Shown: positions 1-9,002, counted from the first letter of the stretch. The stretch: DNA of 58,672 nt from Xanthomonas vasicola (GCF_000772705.2 NZ_JSBW02000014.1:1-58672), one strand, 5' to 3'. Numbers and translations: made by a program. Notes: generated by a model from the letters alone, not told the origin.

Positions 1-434
1 CTGTTTGTACTTCTGCAATGTCGATATGAAAGTAGCCAATCGGATAGCTTTTAAACCGCTTCTTCGCGGCCTTGTCGCCCGTGATGTCGGGTAGCCGCGA
101 GATGCCATGGCGCTGCAGGCAACGGTGTAACGATGAGCGCGTCAGATGGGGAATGCTTGGCTGCAGTGCGTAGAGACAGTCGTCCAGCGGCAGCAAGGTG
201 TGCTTGCGGAAAGCGACAATCGCCGCCTTTTCCGCAACGGACAACACGGTGGGCCACGGCTGCGTCGGCCCGGTTGGCAAAATCGGCAACCGAGGTCCGC
301 TTCTTCCACTTCGCCACCGTCTTTTGATGGATGCCGTAACGCTTGGAAAGCGCTCTCAGGCGCTCTTGACTCTGTTGTATCGCTCGACGGATCGCTTCTG
401 TCGTAGTGGCGCTCCCGTGTATAACCTGTCCCAT
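1..434 (-). pseudogene. IS481-family transposase, frameshifted and cut by the window edge
   Basis: The product starts MGQVIHGSATTTEAIRRAIQ and has the helix-turn-helix segment RYGIHQKTVAKWKKRTSVAD, typical of Xanthomonas IS481 transposases. After residue 50 the starting frame becomes nonsense. Removing one base from the TTTT run (279-282, AAAA on the plus strand) restores a coherent protein: DLPTGPTQPWPTVLSV, then LLPLDDCLYALQPSIPHL, then YPIGYFHIDIAEVQ at position 1. The gene therefore carries a one-base insertion in a homopolymer. The DDE catalytic core lies mostly outside the window. A sequencing error in the T-run is possible. The start is the ATG at 434. Confidence 0.8.
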
Positions 435-488
435 AGTGCCCCTTCCACCCGATGGAAAATGGTGCACCATCAAATCCTGGGATCAAAC
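1..488 (-). mobile_element. IS481-family insertion sequence, right end, truncated by the window edge
   Basis: The minus strand carries an IS481-type transposase (separate entry) that begins at 434. Upstream of it a likely element end lies near 487, because on the minus strand the sequence opens with TG (TGTTTGATCCCAG), the usual terminal dinucleotide of IS481 elements. The other end lies left of the window, so the second inverted repeat and any target duplication cannot be seen. The family call rests on the transposase; the exact boundary is an estimate. Confidence 0.65.
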
Positions 489-551
489 ACCTAAACCAGT
501 CACCCGAACGGCGCTCGCGGGTGAACCACGAGCGCCGCGGTCAGCGAGACC

Positions 552-1151
552 TCAGCGATTGGTCGCAGGTGCGGTTGCTGGCGCAGGCTTGCCATAGTCG
601 CCGCGCCCCTCCATTCCACCCGGTCCGTGCCCGCCACGCCACTTGGACGCAGCATCGAACTCGGCCTTGCTCAGCTTGCCGTCCTTGTCGGTGTCGGCCT
701 TGGCGAACCATGCATCGCGATGCTGCTGCATGCGCAGTTCGCGGTCGGTACGGTCAACGAAGCCGTCCTTGTTGAGATCCATCTGGTCGAAGCGCGCGGC
801 GAACTTCGGGTCGGCTTTGGCTTCTTCGCGGCTGATACGGCCGTCCTTGTTGGTATCGAGCTTGGCCATCCATTCGCCAGGTCCGCCGCGTCCATCACGG
901 CCAGGACCACGATGATGCGGACGCTCGTCGCGCGACAGCTTGCCGTCCTTGTTGGTGTCCAGCGTATCGAACTGGGCAGCCAGGGCCGGATCTGCAGCCG
1001 CCTCGCTGCGGTCAATCACGCCATCGCCGTTCTTGTCGAGCTTGGCAGGACGCGCCGCATCGCCGGAAGCCGGCACGGTGGCGGCGAACGCGGCGCCGGT
1101 GGACAGCGCGGCCAGCACGGCCAGGGCGAGGAAAGGTTTGCGTGACGTCAT
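552..1151 (-). CDS. secreted EF-hand calcium-binding protein with five EF loops
   Basis: A 199-residue protein with a Sec signal peptide (about residues 1-23, ending AAFA) followed by five EF-hand loops at about 39-50 ([12 protein letters not shown]), 65-76, 99-110, 125-136 and 153-164 ([12 protein letters not shown]). Loops 2 and 3 are separated by a Gly/Arg/His-rich linker. All five loops keep the Asp at positions 1 and 5 and the central Gly expected for calcium binding, though loop 4 ends in Asp rather than Glu. The start is the ATG at 1151, preceded by AGGAGT; an upstream extension of the frame has no support. The product is probably periplasmic or secreted. Its physiological role is unknown. 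The gene lies alone between an IS remnant and the divergent bpt gene. Confidence 0.85.
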   Translation of the reverse strand: MTSRKPFLALAVLAALSTGAAFAATVPASGDAARPAKLDKNGDGVIDRSEAAADPALAAQFDTLDTNKDGKLSRDERPHHRGPGRDGRGGPGEWMAKLDTNKDGRISREEAKADPKFAARFDQMDLNKDGFVDRTDRELRMQQHRDAWFAKADTDKDGKLSKAEFDAASKWRGGHGPGGMEGRGDYGKPAPATAPATNR

Positions 1152-1349
1152 GAGACACTCCTGAGAGATGGTAACCACGCGGCACCTGCATTGGGCCGCA
1201 TCGCGTGGGTGGTGCGTGCGGATCATCCGTGCGCTGCCACCAACACCCACATCAACGAGCCACCGATGCGCGCGTTGACGTCCGGGCCGGGCGTATTCAT
1301 CCGGCGGATAGTCGCCGCTGCTGCGACGCGCAGGCGCTATCCTTCGGCC

Positions 1350-2105
1350 ATGGCCATCCATGCAGACACCCACGACGACCTGCGCCTGTTCCAGACCGGC
1401 GAGCATGCCTGTGGCTATTGGTCCGACCGGCAAGCGCGCGATCTGGTGCTGGATCCGCACGATCCGCGCCTGGGTGCTATTTATCCGCAAGCACTGGCCT
1501 GGGGCTTCCGTCGCTCCGGCGATCTGGTCTACCGGCCACACTGCGAACGGTGCCGTGCCTGTGTGCCAGTACGCATCGCGGTGGATGCGTTTCATCCCGA
1601 CCGCAGTCAACGCCGTTGCCTGGCGCGTAATCAAGATCTGGTCGTCCGCGTGGTGGCCGCCGAGCGCACCGACGAACAACTGGCGCTTTATCGCCAGTAC
1701 CTAAAGCACCGGCATCCCGGCGGCGGCATGGACGAGCATGGCGCCACCGAGTTCGACCAGTTCCTGATCGGCGGTTGGTCGCATGGGCGCTTTCTGGAGA
1801 TCCGCGAACCAGCCATCGCGCATTTGCCTGGCCGGCTGCTGGCTGTCGCGGTGACCGATGTCACCGCGCATGCGCTATCGGCGGTCTACACGTTCTACGC
1901 GCCGGAGGCAGCTGCGCGCAGCCTAGGCACATTCGCGATCCTGCAGCAGATCCAGTGGGCGCAGCGCGAGCGCCGCGCACATGTCTATCTGGGGTACTGG
2001 ATCGATGGCCACGCGAAGATGAACTACAAGCGCCGTTTCAGTGCACTGGAAGCCTACGATGGCCGCCACTGGCGCGGCTTGCCGGCACACGCATCGGTCG
2101 GTTGA
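1350..2105 (+). CDS. bpt: aspartate/glutamate leucyltransferase (bacterial protein transferase)
   Basis: A 251-residue member of the ATE1/Bpt arginyl/leucyl-tRNA-protein transferase family. It has the N-terminal cysteine-containing segment (TGEHACGYW) and the [11 protein letters not shown] motif at about 71-81, followed by the GNAT-like C-terminal domain ([18 protein letters not shown]). Bacterial members transfer leucine from Leu-tRNA to proteins with N-terminal Asp or Glu, feeding them to ClpS/ClpAP. Length matches the family (about 250). The ATG at 1350 gives the normal N terminus; an upstream in-frame extension to 1191 is not conserved-looking. It is a single gene, with the next gene starting 52 bases downstream. 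Confidence 0.93.
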   Translation: MAIHADTHDDLRLFQTGEHACGYWSDRQARDLVLDPHDPRLGAIYPQALAWGFRRSGDLVYRPHCERCRACVPVRIAVDAFHPDRSQRRCLARNQDLVVRVVAAERTDEQLALYRQYLKHRHPGGGMDEHGATEFDQFLIGGWSHGRFLEIREPAIAHLPGRLLAVAVTDVTAHALSAVYTFYAPEAAARSLGTFAILQQIQWAQRERRAHVYLGYWIDGHAKMNYKRRFSALEAYDGRHWRGLPAHASVG

Positions 2106-2157
2106 ACCGCCGGATTGCGACATCGGCATGTCGCATCGCACATGCGAGAATCCGGCG

Positions 2158-3390
2158 ATGATCAAACCTCTCCTGCTGCTTGCGCTGACCGCCTTGTGCG
2201 CGTCCTGCGCTCACCGCGCGCCGTCGCCCAAGATGCACACCGACACCCTCGCCTCCCGGCCCGCTGCGGCCCAGCTGCGCATCGCCACCTATAACACCTC
2301 GCTGTATTCGGACGAGGCTGGCGGCCTGATCCGCAAGCTGCAGGGCGATAGCGCGCATGCGCGCAAGATCGCTGCGGTACTGCAGCGCGTGCGGCCAGAT
2401 CTGGTGCTGCTTAACGAGTTCGACTTCGACCCGGAACACCGCGCTGCCGATCTGTTCCAGCACCGCTATCTGCAGGTGGCCCAGCCGGGCGGCGGCGAGG
2501 CGTTGCATTATCCGTACCGCTATCTGGCACAGGTTAATACCGGCATGCCGAGTGGTCTGGATCTGGACAAGAACGGCAGCATCGGCGGCGAAGGGCGCGC
2601 ACGTGGCAACGATGCATGGGGCTACGGGTTGCACCCCGGCCAGTACGGCATGCTGTTGTTGTCGCGTTACCCGATCGACGAGCAGGCAGTGCGTAGTTTC
2701 CAGTTGCTGAAGTGGAGCGCGCTGCCCGGTGCAGTGCGGCCGATCGATCCGGCCACCAAGACGTCGTACTACAGCGATGCCATCTGGGCACAACTACGGC
2801 TGTCGTCCAAATCGCATTGGGATGTGCCGGTGCGCACGCCATTGGGTGTGGTGCATGCGCTGGTGTCACACCCCACCCCGCCGGTGTTTGACGGTGCCGA
2901 AAAGCGCAACGCCGCGCGCAACCACGACGAACTGCAGCTGTGGCGCGCGTATCTGGACAACGCCCCCGAGAGCCAACGCTGGCTCTGCGACGACAAAGGC
3001 AGCTGCGGCGGCTTGGCTGGCGATGCGCGCTTCGTCATCCTCGGTGATCTCAACAACGACCCGGTCGATGGCGCCGGCCGGCATGACGCGATCCGCGCGT
3101 TGATCGAGCACCCGCGCGTCCTTCAATACCCCACCCCACGCAGCGAGGGCGGCCCGGAGAAAACCGCCGAATACGCCACGCTGGGCATCGCTCACAGCGG
3201 CGACCCGCATCAAGTGACCGGCGACTTCGGCCCGCAAGCCGGCACCATGCGCCTGGACTACGTGCTGCCGTCGCGCCAATTCACCCTGATCGGCAGCGGC
3301 ATTTTCTGGCCGGCCAACCACGCACCGGAAGCGGCGATTGCCGATGGCAGCGACCATCATGCGGTGTGGGTGGATGTGGCTGGCAACTAA
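2158..3390 (+). CDS. endonuclease/exonuclease/phosphatase-family lipoprotein
   Basis: A 410-residue protein with an N-terminal hydrophobic signal (MIKPLLLLALTALCASC) that looks like a lipoprotein signal, although the lipobox is not perfect. The mature part has the EEP fold: LRIATYNTSLYS near the start, LVLLNEFDFDPE (metal-binding Glu), a central insert with an EF-like stretch (LDLDKNGSIGGEG), VILGDLNNDPVDGAG (catalytic Asp/Asn) and the C-terminal SDHHAVWVDV (catalytic His). It is probably an exported nuclease or phosphodiesterase; the substrate cannot be told. The start at 2158 is chosen for the signal peptide. The stop codon is followed in the same frame by an XVIPCD-like reading frame. Confidence 0.85.
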   Translation: MIKPLLLLALTALCASCAHRAPSPKMHTDTLASRPAAAQLRIATYNTSLYSDEAGGLIRKLQGDSAHARKIAAVLQRVRPDLVLLNEFDFDPEHRAADLFQHRYLQVAQPGGGEALHYPYRYLAQVNTGMPSGLDLDKNGSIGGEGRARGNDAWGYGLHPGQYGMLLLSRYPIDEQAVRSFQLLKWSALPGAVRPIDPATKTSYYSDAIWAQLRLSSKSHWDVPVRTPLGVVHALVSHPTPPVFDGAEKRNAARNHDELQLWRAYLDNAPESQRWLCDDKGSCGGLAGDARFVILGDLNNDPVDGAGRHDAIRALIEHPRVLQYPTPRSEGGPEKTAEYATLGIAHSGDPHQVTGDFGPQAGTMRLDYVLPSRQFTLIGSGIFWPANHAPEAAIADGSDHHAVWVDVAGN

Positions 3391-3420
3391 GAAAGCGTCC
3401 CGAGCCTCCGCACGTGCGCG

Positions 3421-3903
3421 TTGAACAAGGAAATTCGGAACCCGCTTCCGGCACAAAGGTCGTTGCAGCAGCACATTCTCAGCGAAGAGCGGCACGCGCC
3501 ATCGTTGAAGGACCCCACGCATCCAGGCTACCAACTGTTTACACAGGCGCAGGATCACGTACAGACCCTGGATCGCGAACATGGACGGCAAACGGATGCG
3601 CGCAGCGCCAATCTTGCGGGCTGCCTGGCGGTGCAATCCTGCAAGATGGGAATAGAACGCATAGACGAAGTGAGACTGAGCGACGATGCCTCGCGTGCAT
3701 TTGCTGTGCAGAACAATCCTTACTTGGCTGGATCGCACGACCAGTTGCGCGCCCATGTCGATACGGTCGTCGCACTCAATACAACGCTGAAGCAGAGCAG
3801 TCAGGCATGGACGCAGGCTGCAGCCGAGCGCGTGCAGGCAGAGCAGCAACGGAACCTGCAACAGGAACAAACGCAGGCTCCAGCAGCTCGAACCATGAGC
3901 TGA
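3421..3903 (+). CDS. stand-alone XVIPCD-domain protein (type IV secretion effector tag, toxin domain absent)
   Basis: A 160-residue reading frame that resembles the Xanthomonas VirD4-interacting protein conserved domain (XVIPCD), the C-terminal secretion tag of X-T4SS antibacterial effectors. Visible hallmarks are DPTHPGYQLFTQA at about 31-43, the IERIDEVRLSDDASRAFAVQ block (80-99), LNTTLKQSSQAW, and a Gln/Glu-rich tail. No toxin domain precedes it: it opens with TTG at 3421, only 30 bases after the TAA of the upstream lipoprotein gene, in the same frame. No immunity lipoprotein gene is adjacent. It may be the remnant of a longer effector, an orphan tag, or the end of an interrupted fusion. 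The start codon is uncertain. Confidence 0.6.
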   Translation: MNKEIRNPLPAQRSLQQHILSEERHAPSLKDPTHPGYQLFTQAQDHVQTLDREHGRQTDARSANLAGCLAVQSCKMGIERIDEVRLSDDASRAFAVQNNPYLAGSHDQLRAHVDTVVALNTTLKQSSQAWTQAAAERVQAEQQRNLQQEQTQAPAARTMS

Positions 3904-4035
3904 CCGGGCGAGAGTCGTCGGGAGTTCATTCCCTGGCGCCTCGCCTGTTAGCTACCAACTGACTTTTCAGAGCCAGCAAACCAGGTCTACGGTGCAGCAA
4001 TCTTTCGACTGCACCAATGCGAGTCGACAGGAAAC

Positions 4036-5238
4036 TCAGGCCTGCAGCTGAATCGTCAGCGCAGCCGCCGCAACGCGCGCCTTCTCGCGTGCAGCATCAA
4101 TGTTGTCCGCGCGTGCCAGGGTGACGCCGACGCGACGATGGCCGTCCACACGGGGTTTGCCGAACAGGCGTAGTGCGGTGTCCGGGTCGCGCAGCGCATC
4201 GGCCACGTTGTCGAACACAGGCACGCCGTTGCCATGCGCCAGCAACGCGCAGGATGCGGAGGGGCCGCTCTGACGAATCACGCCGCCATCTTCCGCGCCC
4301 ACCGGCAGGCCGAGAATGGCGCGGGCGTGCAACGCGAATTCGCTTAACTCCTGCGAGACCAGTGTGACCAGACCGGTGTCGTGCGGGCGAGGCGAGACTT
4401 CGCTGAACCACACCTCGTCGCCCTTGACGAACAATTCCACGCCGAACAGGCCCCAGCCGCCGAGATCGTCGGTGATGGCCTTGGCGATCTCCTGCGAGCG
4501 GCGCAATGCACCGGCAGACATCGGCTGCGGCTGCCAGCTTTCGCGGTAGTCGCCGTCCTGCTGCCAGTGGCCGATGGGGTCGCAATACGAAGTGCCGCCG
4601 GCGTGCCGCACGGTGAGCAAGGTAATTTCGTAATCGAAATCGATGAAGCCTTCGACGATGCAGCGGCCAGCACCGGCACGCCCACCGGTTTGCGCGTACT
4701 CCCACGCCGCATCGATATCGGCTTCGCTACGCAAGGTGCTCTGGCCTTTGCCCGACGACGACATCACCGGCTTGACCACGCACGGCAAGCCCACTGCCGC
4801 AATCGCCTCGCGGTATTCGGCGGCGGTGTCGACGAAGCGATACGGCGAGGTCGGCAGACCCAGTGTTTCGGCGGCCAGGCGACGGATGCCTTCGCGGTCC
4901 ATGGTCAGGCGCGCGGCACGCGCAGTCGGGATGACCTTCTGGCCCTGCTCGCGCTCCAGCGCTAACAGGGTTTCGGTATGGATCGCTTCGATCTCCGGCA
5001 CGATCAAATGCGGACGCTCGCTGGCGATCAGCGCACGTAGTGCGGCGGGGTCGAGCATGTCCAGCACATGCGAGCGGTGTGCCACCTGCATCGCCGGGGC
5101 ATTGGCGTAGCGATCGGCCGCGATCACTTCCACGCCGAAACGCTGCAGCTCAATCGCCACTTCCTTGCCCAGTTCGCCCGAGCCCAGCAACAACACGCGG
5201 GTGGCGGAAGGCGATAGCGGGGTGCCGAGGGTGGTCAT
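4036..5238 (-). CDS. purT: formate-dependent phosphoribosylglycinamide formyltransferase (GAR transformylase 2)
   Basis: A 400-residue ATP-grasp enzyme of purine biosynthesis that uses formate and ATP to make formyl-GAR. It shows the N-terminal pre-ATP-grasp segment ([19 protein letters not shown]), [13 protein letters not shown], the ATP-binding loop [35 protein letters not shown] with the metal-binding Glu residues, and the C-terminal [16 protein letters not shown]. Length is normal for PurT (about 392-400). The ATG at 5238 fits. It is monocistronic, divergent from the SPFH operon across about 130 bases. Confidence 0.96.
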   Translation of the reverse strand: MTTLGTPLSPSATRVLLLGSGELGKEVAIELQRFGVEVIAADRYANAPAMQVAHRSHVLDMLDPAALRALIASERPHLIVPEIEAIHTETLLALEREQGQKVIPTARAARLTMDREGIRRLAAETLGLPTSPYRFVDTAAEYREAIAAVGLPCVVKPVMSSSGKGQSTLRSEADIDAAWEYAQTGGRAGAGRCIVEGFIDFDYEITLLTVRHAGGTSYCDPIGHWQQDGDYRESWQPQPMSAGALRRSQEIAKAITDDLGGWGLFGVELFVKGDEVWFSEVSPRPHDTGLVTLVSQELSEFALHARAILGLPVGAEDGGVIRQSGPSASCALLAHGNGVPVFDNVADALRDPDTALRLFGKPRVDGHRRVGVTLARADNIDAAREKARVAAAALTIQLQA

Positions 5239-5316
5239 GGGCGCAGTCCAGAACGAGGGGGGCCGCCATTCTAACGGCTGCTAAGGCCGACGCCCGACGA
5301 ACGGCTGTTGCTTGGC

Positions 5317-5334
5317 TGATATCATATTGATATC
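5317..5334. promoter_or_regulatory. paired GATATC operator candidate upstream of the SPFH operon
   Basis: Two perfect GATATC palindromes (5318-5323 and 5329-5334) lie 11 bases apart centre to centre, about one helical turn, within TGATATCATATTGATATC. They sit 33 bases before the ATG of the SPFH gene and are followed by a T-run. This spacing suits a dimeric DNA-binding protein. The operon itself encodes a small Arc-like ribbon-helix-helix protein that could bind here, but that link is inference. Confidence 0.4.
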
Positions 5335-5366
5335 TTTTTTATGACTTCACTAAAGGACTCGCCCTC

Positions 5367-6236
5367 ATGAAAGAGAAGCCGATCGGCTCGTTACCCGGCA
5401 TTCCCGTCGTCCTCGTCGCAGGCGCCGGCCTCATCGGCGCGGCCTGGTACGTGTTGACGATGATGGCCAACACCAGCGTCACGCCGGCCGCGTTCATCGC
5501 CGCAGTGCTGGTCGCGGCGGCGTGCATTTTCATGCTGGCCGGCATGTACACGCTGGAGCCCAACCAGGCCGCGGTCTTGAGCCTGTTCGGCAAGTACGTC
5601 GGCACGGTCAAGGACGCCGGCCTGCGCTGGAATGTGCCGTTCTACGCCAAGCGGCGCGTCAGCCAGCGCGTGCGCAATTTCGAAAGCGGACGACTCAAGG
5701 TCAACGAGCTGGATGGCAGCCCGATCGAGATTGCCGCGGTGATCGTGTGGCAGGTGCTGGATGCCTCCGAAGCGGTCTACAACGTCGACGACTACGAGAG
5801 CTTCGTGCATATCCAATCCGAAGCGGCGCTGCGCGCGATGGCCACCAGCTATCCGTACGACCAGCATGAGGACGAGCAGATCTCGCTGCGCAGTCATCCG
5901 GCCGAGATCAGCGAGCAGCTCAAGCGACATCTGGACGAGCGCCTGACCCAGGCTGGCGTGGACGTGATCGAGGCGCGCATCAGCCACCTTGCCTACGCGC
6001 CGGAAATCGCCCAGGCCATGCTGCAGCGTCAGCAGGCCAATGCCGTGATTGCCGCACGCTCGCGCATCGTCGCCGGTGCGGTGGGCATGGTCGAAATGGC
6101 GCTGTCCGAATTGCAGAAAAATGGCGTGGTGCAGTTGGACGAAGAGCGCAAGGCGCATATGGTCAGCAACCTGCTCACCGTGTTGTGTTCTGATCGTGGT
6201 ACCCAACCGGTGGTCAACGCCGGCTCGTTGTATTGA
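5367..6236 (+). CDS. SPFH/band-7 domain membrane protein (slipin/stomatin-like)
   Basis: A 289-residue protein with two N-terminal membrane segments (about 12-32 and 38-58) followed by an SPFH domain: [20 protein letters not shown], a furin-type [19 protein letters not shown] segment, then [19 protein letters not shown] and a helical C-terminal region. Family members form oligomers in lipid microdomains and scaffold other membrane proteins. It is the first gene of a tight five-gene set in which two of the four following genes overlap the gene before them (6527 and 6703). The start is the ATG at 5367. Confidence 0.9.
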   Translation: MKEKPIGSLPGIPVVLVAGAGLIGAAWYVLTMMANTSVTPAAFIAAVLVAAACIFMLAGMYTLEPNQAAVLSLFGKYVGTVKDAGLRWNVPFYAKRRVSQRVRNFESGRLKVNELDGSPIEIAAVIVWQVLDASEAVYNVDDYESFVHIQSEAALRAMATSYPYDQHEDEQISLRSHPAEISEQLKRHLDERLTQAGVDVIEARISHLAYAPEIAQAMLQRQQANAVIAARSRIVAGAVGMVEMALSELQKNGVVQLDEERKAHMVSNLLTVLCSDRGTQPVVNAGSLY

Positions 6237-6245
6237 GGCGAATCG

Positions 6246-6530
6246 ATGAATGTCATGGTGCCCCTGGTGGTTGCGCTTTCCGGCTTGCCCGCGCTGGCGA
6301 TCGCCGCGTCCATTGGTGCGGACGATGACGACCGCGCACGCGGCCTGGGCCTGCGCTGGGCGCTGATCAGCCTGGTGATCCTGGTCGGCGCCGCGTGCCT
6401 GTACTGGGCTGGCGACAACCGTGCCGGCATCTATGCGGTGGTGATCGGCATGATCATCGGCGTCAACGTGCTGATCGTGTCGATGGTGATGCACCTGCGC
6501 CGGCACGGCAGCCGCAGAGACGGCGAATGA
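6246..6530 (+). CDS. small membrane protein of the SPFH operon
   Basis: A 94-residue protein with three predicted membrane helices (about 3-24, 37-56 and 61-82) and a basic C-terminal tail ([10 protein letters not shown]). I do not recognise a named family. It starts 9 bases after the SPFH stop and overlaps the next gene by four bases (ATGA), so it is translationally coupled. Its position beside a band-7 protein suggests a membrane partner, which is inference. Confidence 0.8.
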   Translation: MNVMVPLVVALSGLPALAIAASIGADDDDRARGLGLRWALISLVILVGAACLYWAGDNRAGIYAVVIGMIIGVNVLIVSMVMHLRRHGSRRDGE

Positions 6531-6706
6531 GCGAAAAAAAGGCCTACCCGCTGCGTATCAACGCCGATGTGTTGGCCGCCGCGCAGCGCTGGGCCGACGA
6601 CGAATTGCGCAGTCTCAATGCGCAGATCGAATACGTGCTGCGCGATGCACTGCGCAAGGCCGGGCGGCTGTCGAAGCCGCAAGACGATAAGGAATCATCG
6701 ACATGA
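6527..6706 (+). CDS. Arc-like ribbon-helix-helix DNA-binding protein
   Basis: A 59-residue protein that fits the ribbon-helix-helix fold: a short beta strand (KKAYPLRIN), then two helices ([14 protein letters not shown] and [18 protein letters not shown]). Arc-like proteins bind DNA as dimers. The ATG overlaps the preceding stop (ATGA at 6527), and its own TGA overlaps the ATG of the next small gene. It is a candidate autoregulator of this operon, with the GATATC pair at 5317-5334 as a possible target. Confidence 0.8.
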   Translation: MSEKKAYPLRINADVLAAAQRWADDELRSLNAQIEYVLRDALRKAGRLSKPQDDKESST

Positions 6707-6879
6707 ACAAGCGGTCGACCCCCCTAGCCATTGAGCTGAAACCGTCATTTATCGTCAACATTGCGCCGAGTGAAACCCAAGCCCAATCGAATACGCGGTT
6801 TGGCCAGGGTCGGAAGCAGCTCAACGTCGCCATGCAGAAACCACTATGTGTTGCGTTGCCTGCGTTAAAGGAGGTGTGA
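6703..6879 (+). CDS. 58-residue hypothetical protein in the SPFH operon
   Basis: A short reading frame whose ATG overlaps the stop of the Arc-like gene (ATGA) and whose TGA ends one base before the next ATG, so it fills the space between two coupled genes exactly. The product begins [20 protein letters not shown], has no membrane helix and resembles no family I know. The last codons (AAG GAG GTG) double as the strong Shine-Dalgarno sequence of the next gene. It may be a real small protein, a degraded longer one, or a spacer frame kept for coupling. Confidence 0.5.
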   Translation: MNKRSTPLAIELKPSFIVNIAPSETQAQSNTRFGQGRKQLNVAMQKPLCVALPALKEV

Positions 6880-6880
6880 G

Positions 6881-7486
6881 ATGGTGGCGCGATCTGGCCA
6901 ATCCCACGGCAGCCCCATTGCGCCGGAGGCGCGTACGGGGCAACGCGTACGTCCGCCCAAGCGCGACTATGCCGTTGCTCCGGTGACGCGCTGGGGCTTG
7001 GTAGTCTGGCTGTGGCTGCCGCTGTTGACAGTCGCCGGCGTTATCGGCGCCGTACACGCAGACAGCCATAGCCACCCCGGCACACTCATTGCAAACCTGG
7101 GCATCCTGTTGACGGCGGCAGTGGTGTGTACCCTTGCGCATACGCGGCGCAGTATCCGGCTGGACCATAACAGCCTGATCGTGCGCTCGACATTTTTCAC
7201 CAGGCGCGTGCCACTGCGCGCAATACACCTGGACAACGCACGCATTGCCGATCTTGCCGAACACACTGGCTTCAAGCCTGGCCTACAGCTGTGCGGTTTC
7301 GGCTATCCCGGATTCAAGTCGGGGTATTACCGTAGCAAATCGGCAAATAGAGGCTTTTATCTGCTGACCCAGTCGACACGGGTCCTGATTTTGCCATTGC
7401 GGGAAAACGGCTTGGTGGTGCTCAGTCCTGAGCAGCCGCGCCAATTGCTCGAGGATCTACGACAGCTGGCCGTAAGCCATGCTTAG
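6881..7486 (+). CDS. bacterial PH-domain-like membrane protein
   Basis: A 201-residue protein with a basic, disordered N terminus (about 1-35), two membrane helices (about 38-60 and 67-87) and a soluble C-terminal part resembling bacterial PH domains (SIRLDHNSLIVRSTFFTRRV, then LLTQSTRVLILPL). It is preceded by AAAGGAGG at the right distance. It is the last gene of the operon that starts with the SPFH protein and is probably a further membrane partner. The PH-like call is from the pattern only. Confidence 0.65.
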   Translation: MVARSGQSHGSPIAPEARTGQRVRPPKRDYAVAPVTRWGLVVWLWLPLLTVAGVIGAVHADSHSHPGTLIANLGILLTAAVVCTLAHTRRSIRLDHNSLIVRSTFFTRRVPLRAIHLDNARIADLAEHTGFKPGLQLCGFGYPGFKSGYYRSKSANRGFYLLTQSTRVLILPLRENGLVVLSPEQPRQLLEDLRQLAVSHA

Positions 7487-7501
7487 CCCTACCCTGCTGT
7501 G

Positions 7502-8299
7502 ATGCACACGAACTCGACCCTGCTGCTCAACACCACCGCCATCGAGCTATTGCCTGCCGCCCTGATGCATGCGCGCAGCAATGCCGACGCACGCGTGCTC
7601 GCGAAGGCTGATTGGTTATTGCGACGCAAACGCGATGGGCGATATCTGGCAGCGCAGCTACCGCAGGGCATCATTCCGCTGATTCCACGGCTGGCACGTG
7701 AGCCTGGACTGGACGAAGCGCTGGATCGGCTGGACACCGCCGCTGGTCGCATTGGCCAGGCACACGACGGCGTACTTGCAATCGATGGATTGCAGCGCCG
7801 TCTGGCGCAGCTAGGGCTTGCAGCCGACACCTACACGCAACAGACCGGCCTGCAACTGATCGCCGAACCGGCTGCACTGCAGTTTGCCGGGCGCGATCGC
7901 TTCGGTCGGCCGCTGTGGCTGAGTGCCGGCGCTGCGCGCGCATGGCGACAAATGCGTGCGGCTGCGTTGCGCGCAGACATCGTGCTCGATACGATTTCAG
8001 GCTACCGCAGCCACGATTACCAACTGGGCATCTTCGAGCGCAAGTTCGCGCGCGGGCTCACCCTGGAGCAGATTCTGGCGGTCAACGCAGCACCAGGTTT
8101 CAGCGAACATCACAGCGGCAACGCGCTGGACATCGGCACACCGGGCGAACCGCCTGCCGAGGAATCCTTCGAAACCACGCCTGCATTCGCCTGGTTGTGC
8201 GGCAATGCGCACGCGTTCGGCTACCGCCTGAGTTATCCACGCAACAACCCGCATGGCATCGTTTACGAGCCTTGGCACTGGCGTTGGTCGGCGACGTAA
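7502..8299 (+). CDS. D-alanyl-D-alanine carboxypeptidase, VanY/M15B type
   Basis: A 265-residue protein whose C-terminal half (about 120-265) carries the M15B zinc peptidase motifs: SGYRSHDYQ, SEHHSGNALDIG (zinc His and Asp) and EPWHWRW (last zinc His). Such enzymes trim the terminal D-Ala of peptidoglycan stem peptides. The N-terminal 110 residues are helical and unassigned. No clear signal peptide is visible, so the location is uncertain. The ATG at 7502 follows an in-frame GTG at 7499; the ATG is preferred. Confidence 0.85.
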   Translation: MHTNSTLLLNTTAIELLPAALMHARSNADARVLAKADWLLRRKRDGRYLAAQLPQGIIPLIPRLAREPGLDEALDRLDTAAGRIGQAHDGVLAIDGLQRRLAQLGLAADTYTQQTGLQLIAEPAALQFAGRDRFGRPLWLSAGAARAWRQMRAAALRADIVLDTISGYRSHDYQLGIFERKFARGLTLEQILAVNAAPGFSEHHSGNALDIGTPGEPPAEESFETTPAFAWLCGNAHAFGYRLSYPRNNPHGIVYEPWHWRWSAT

Positions 8300-8364
8300 G
8301 CCGGCCGTACCTCATGCGCCATACGACACGACCGATCGTCGCGTCGGCCATGCTTGCAAGTGCG

Positions 8365-9000
8365 CTACTCCTGCGAGCGCGGTGTCGGCACTTTGGTCTC
8401 CACGCTGAAGTCGGCGATCTGCCACAGATAAAACGCGGCGTAGGTGCGATATGGGCCCCAGCGTTCGCCGCGGACGGCCAGTTCCTTGGGAGTCGGCATT
8501 TGCTCCTGCTTGTCCACGCGCTGCGCACCTTTGCGCACGCCCAGGTCGTCGATGGGCAGCAGATCGGGGCGGCCCAGGCGGAACATCAGCATCATTTCCA
8601 CCGTCCAACGACCAATGCCGCGCACTGGCACCAGGGCATCGACGATAGCGTTGTCGTCCATGAAAGCGAGCCTGCGTAGCGAGGGAATCTCGCCTGCGCT
8701 TTCGCGCCGTGCCAGATCGCGCAGGGCCAGCGCCTTATTGCCTGAGACGCCGCAGGCATGCAGGCGCTGCGCGCCGATCGCCACTTCCACCCGCGCCACG
8801 ATGGTGGATGCCGCCTTGCCGCTGAGTTGCTGAAACAGGATGGCGCGTGCCAGCGCATCCACCGGGTCGAACGGCTTGCGCCATCCCGGCTGCGGTGCGA
8901 TCCGGCCGATGCGCTTCATCCACGCGCCCAACGCGCGGTCGCGCCGAGCAAGATGTGCGAACGCAGCCTCCACATCGAATCCGCGGGCGTGGCGCGGCAT
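8365..9000 (-). CDS. DNA-3-methyladenine glycosylase, AlkA-type HhH-GPD protein
   Basis: A 211-residue base-excision enzyme. It contains the helix-hairpin-helix and catalytic Asp region: LVPVRGIGRWTVEMMLMFRL followed by LLPIDDLGVRKG, and the upstream AILFQQLSGKAASTI helix. It lacks the N-terminal Ada-like domain of E. coli AlkA, as is usual for the short class. It starts at 9000, a few bases after the DUF423 stop, so the two are probably co-transcribed. It removes alkylated purines from DNA. Confidence 0.9.
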   Translation of the reverse strand: MPRHARGFDVEAAFAHLARRDRALGAWMKRIGRIAPQPGWRKPFDPVDALARAILFQQLSGKAASTIVARVEVAIGAQRLHACGVSGNKALALRDLARRESAGEIPSLRRLAFMDDNAIVDALVPVRGIGRWTVEMMLMFRLGRPDLLPIDDLGVRKGAQRVDKQEQMPTPKELAVRGERWGPYRTYAAFYLWQIADFSVETKVPTPRSQE

Positions 9001-9002
9001 GC

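Noticed and set aside
552..1679. Long version of the EF-hand protein (375 residues)
   Set aside because: The extra N-terminal half runs antisense through bpt, while the ATG at 1151 has AGGAGT and opens a good signal peptide.
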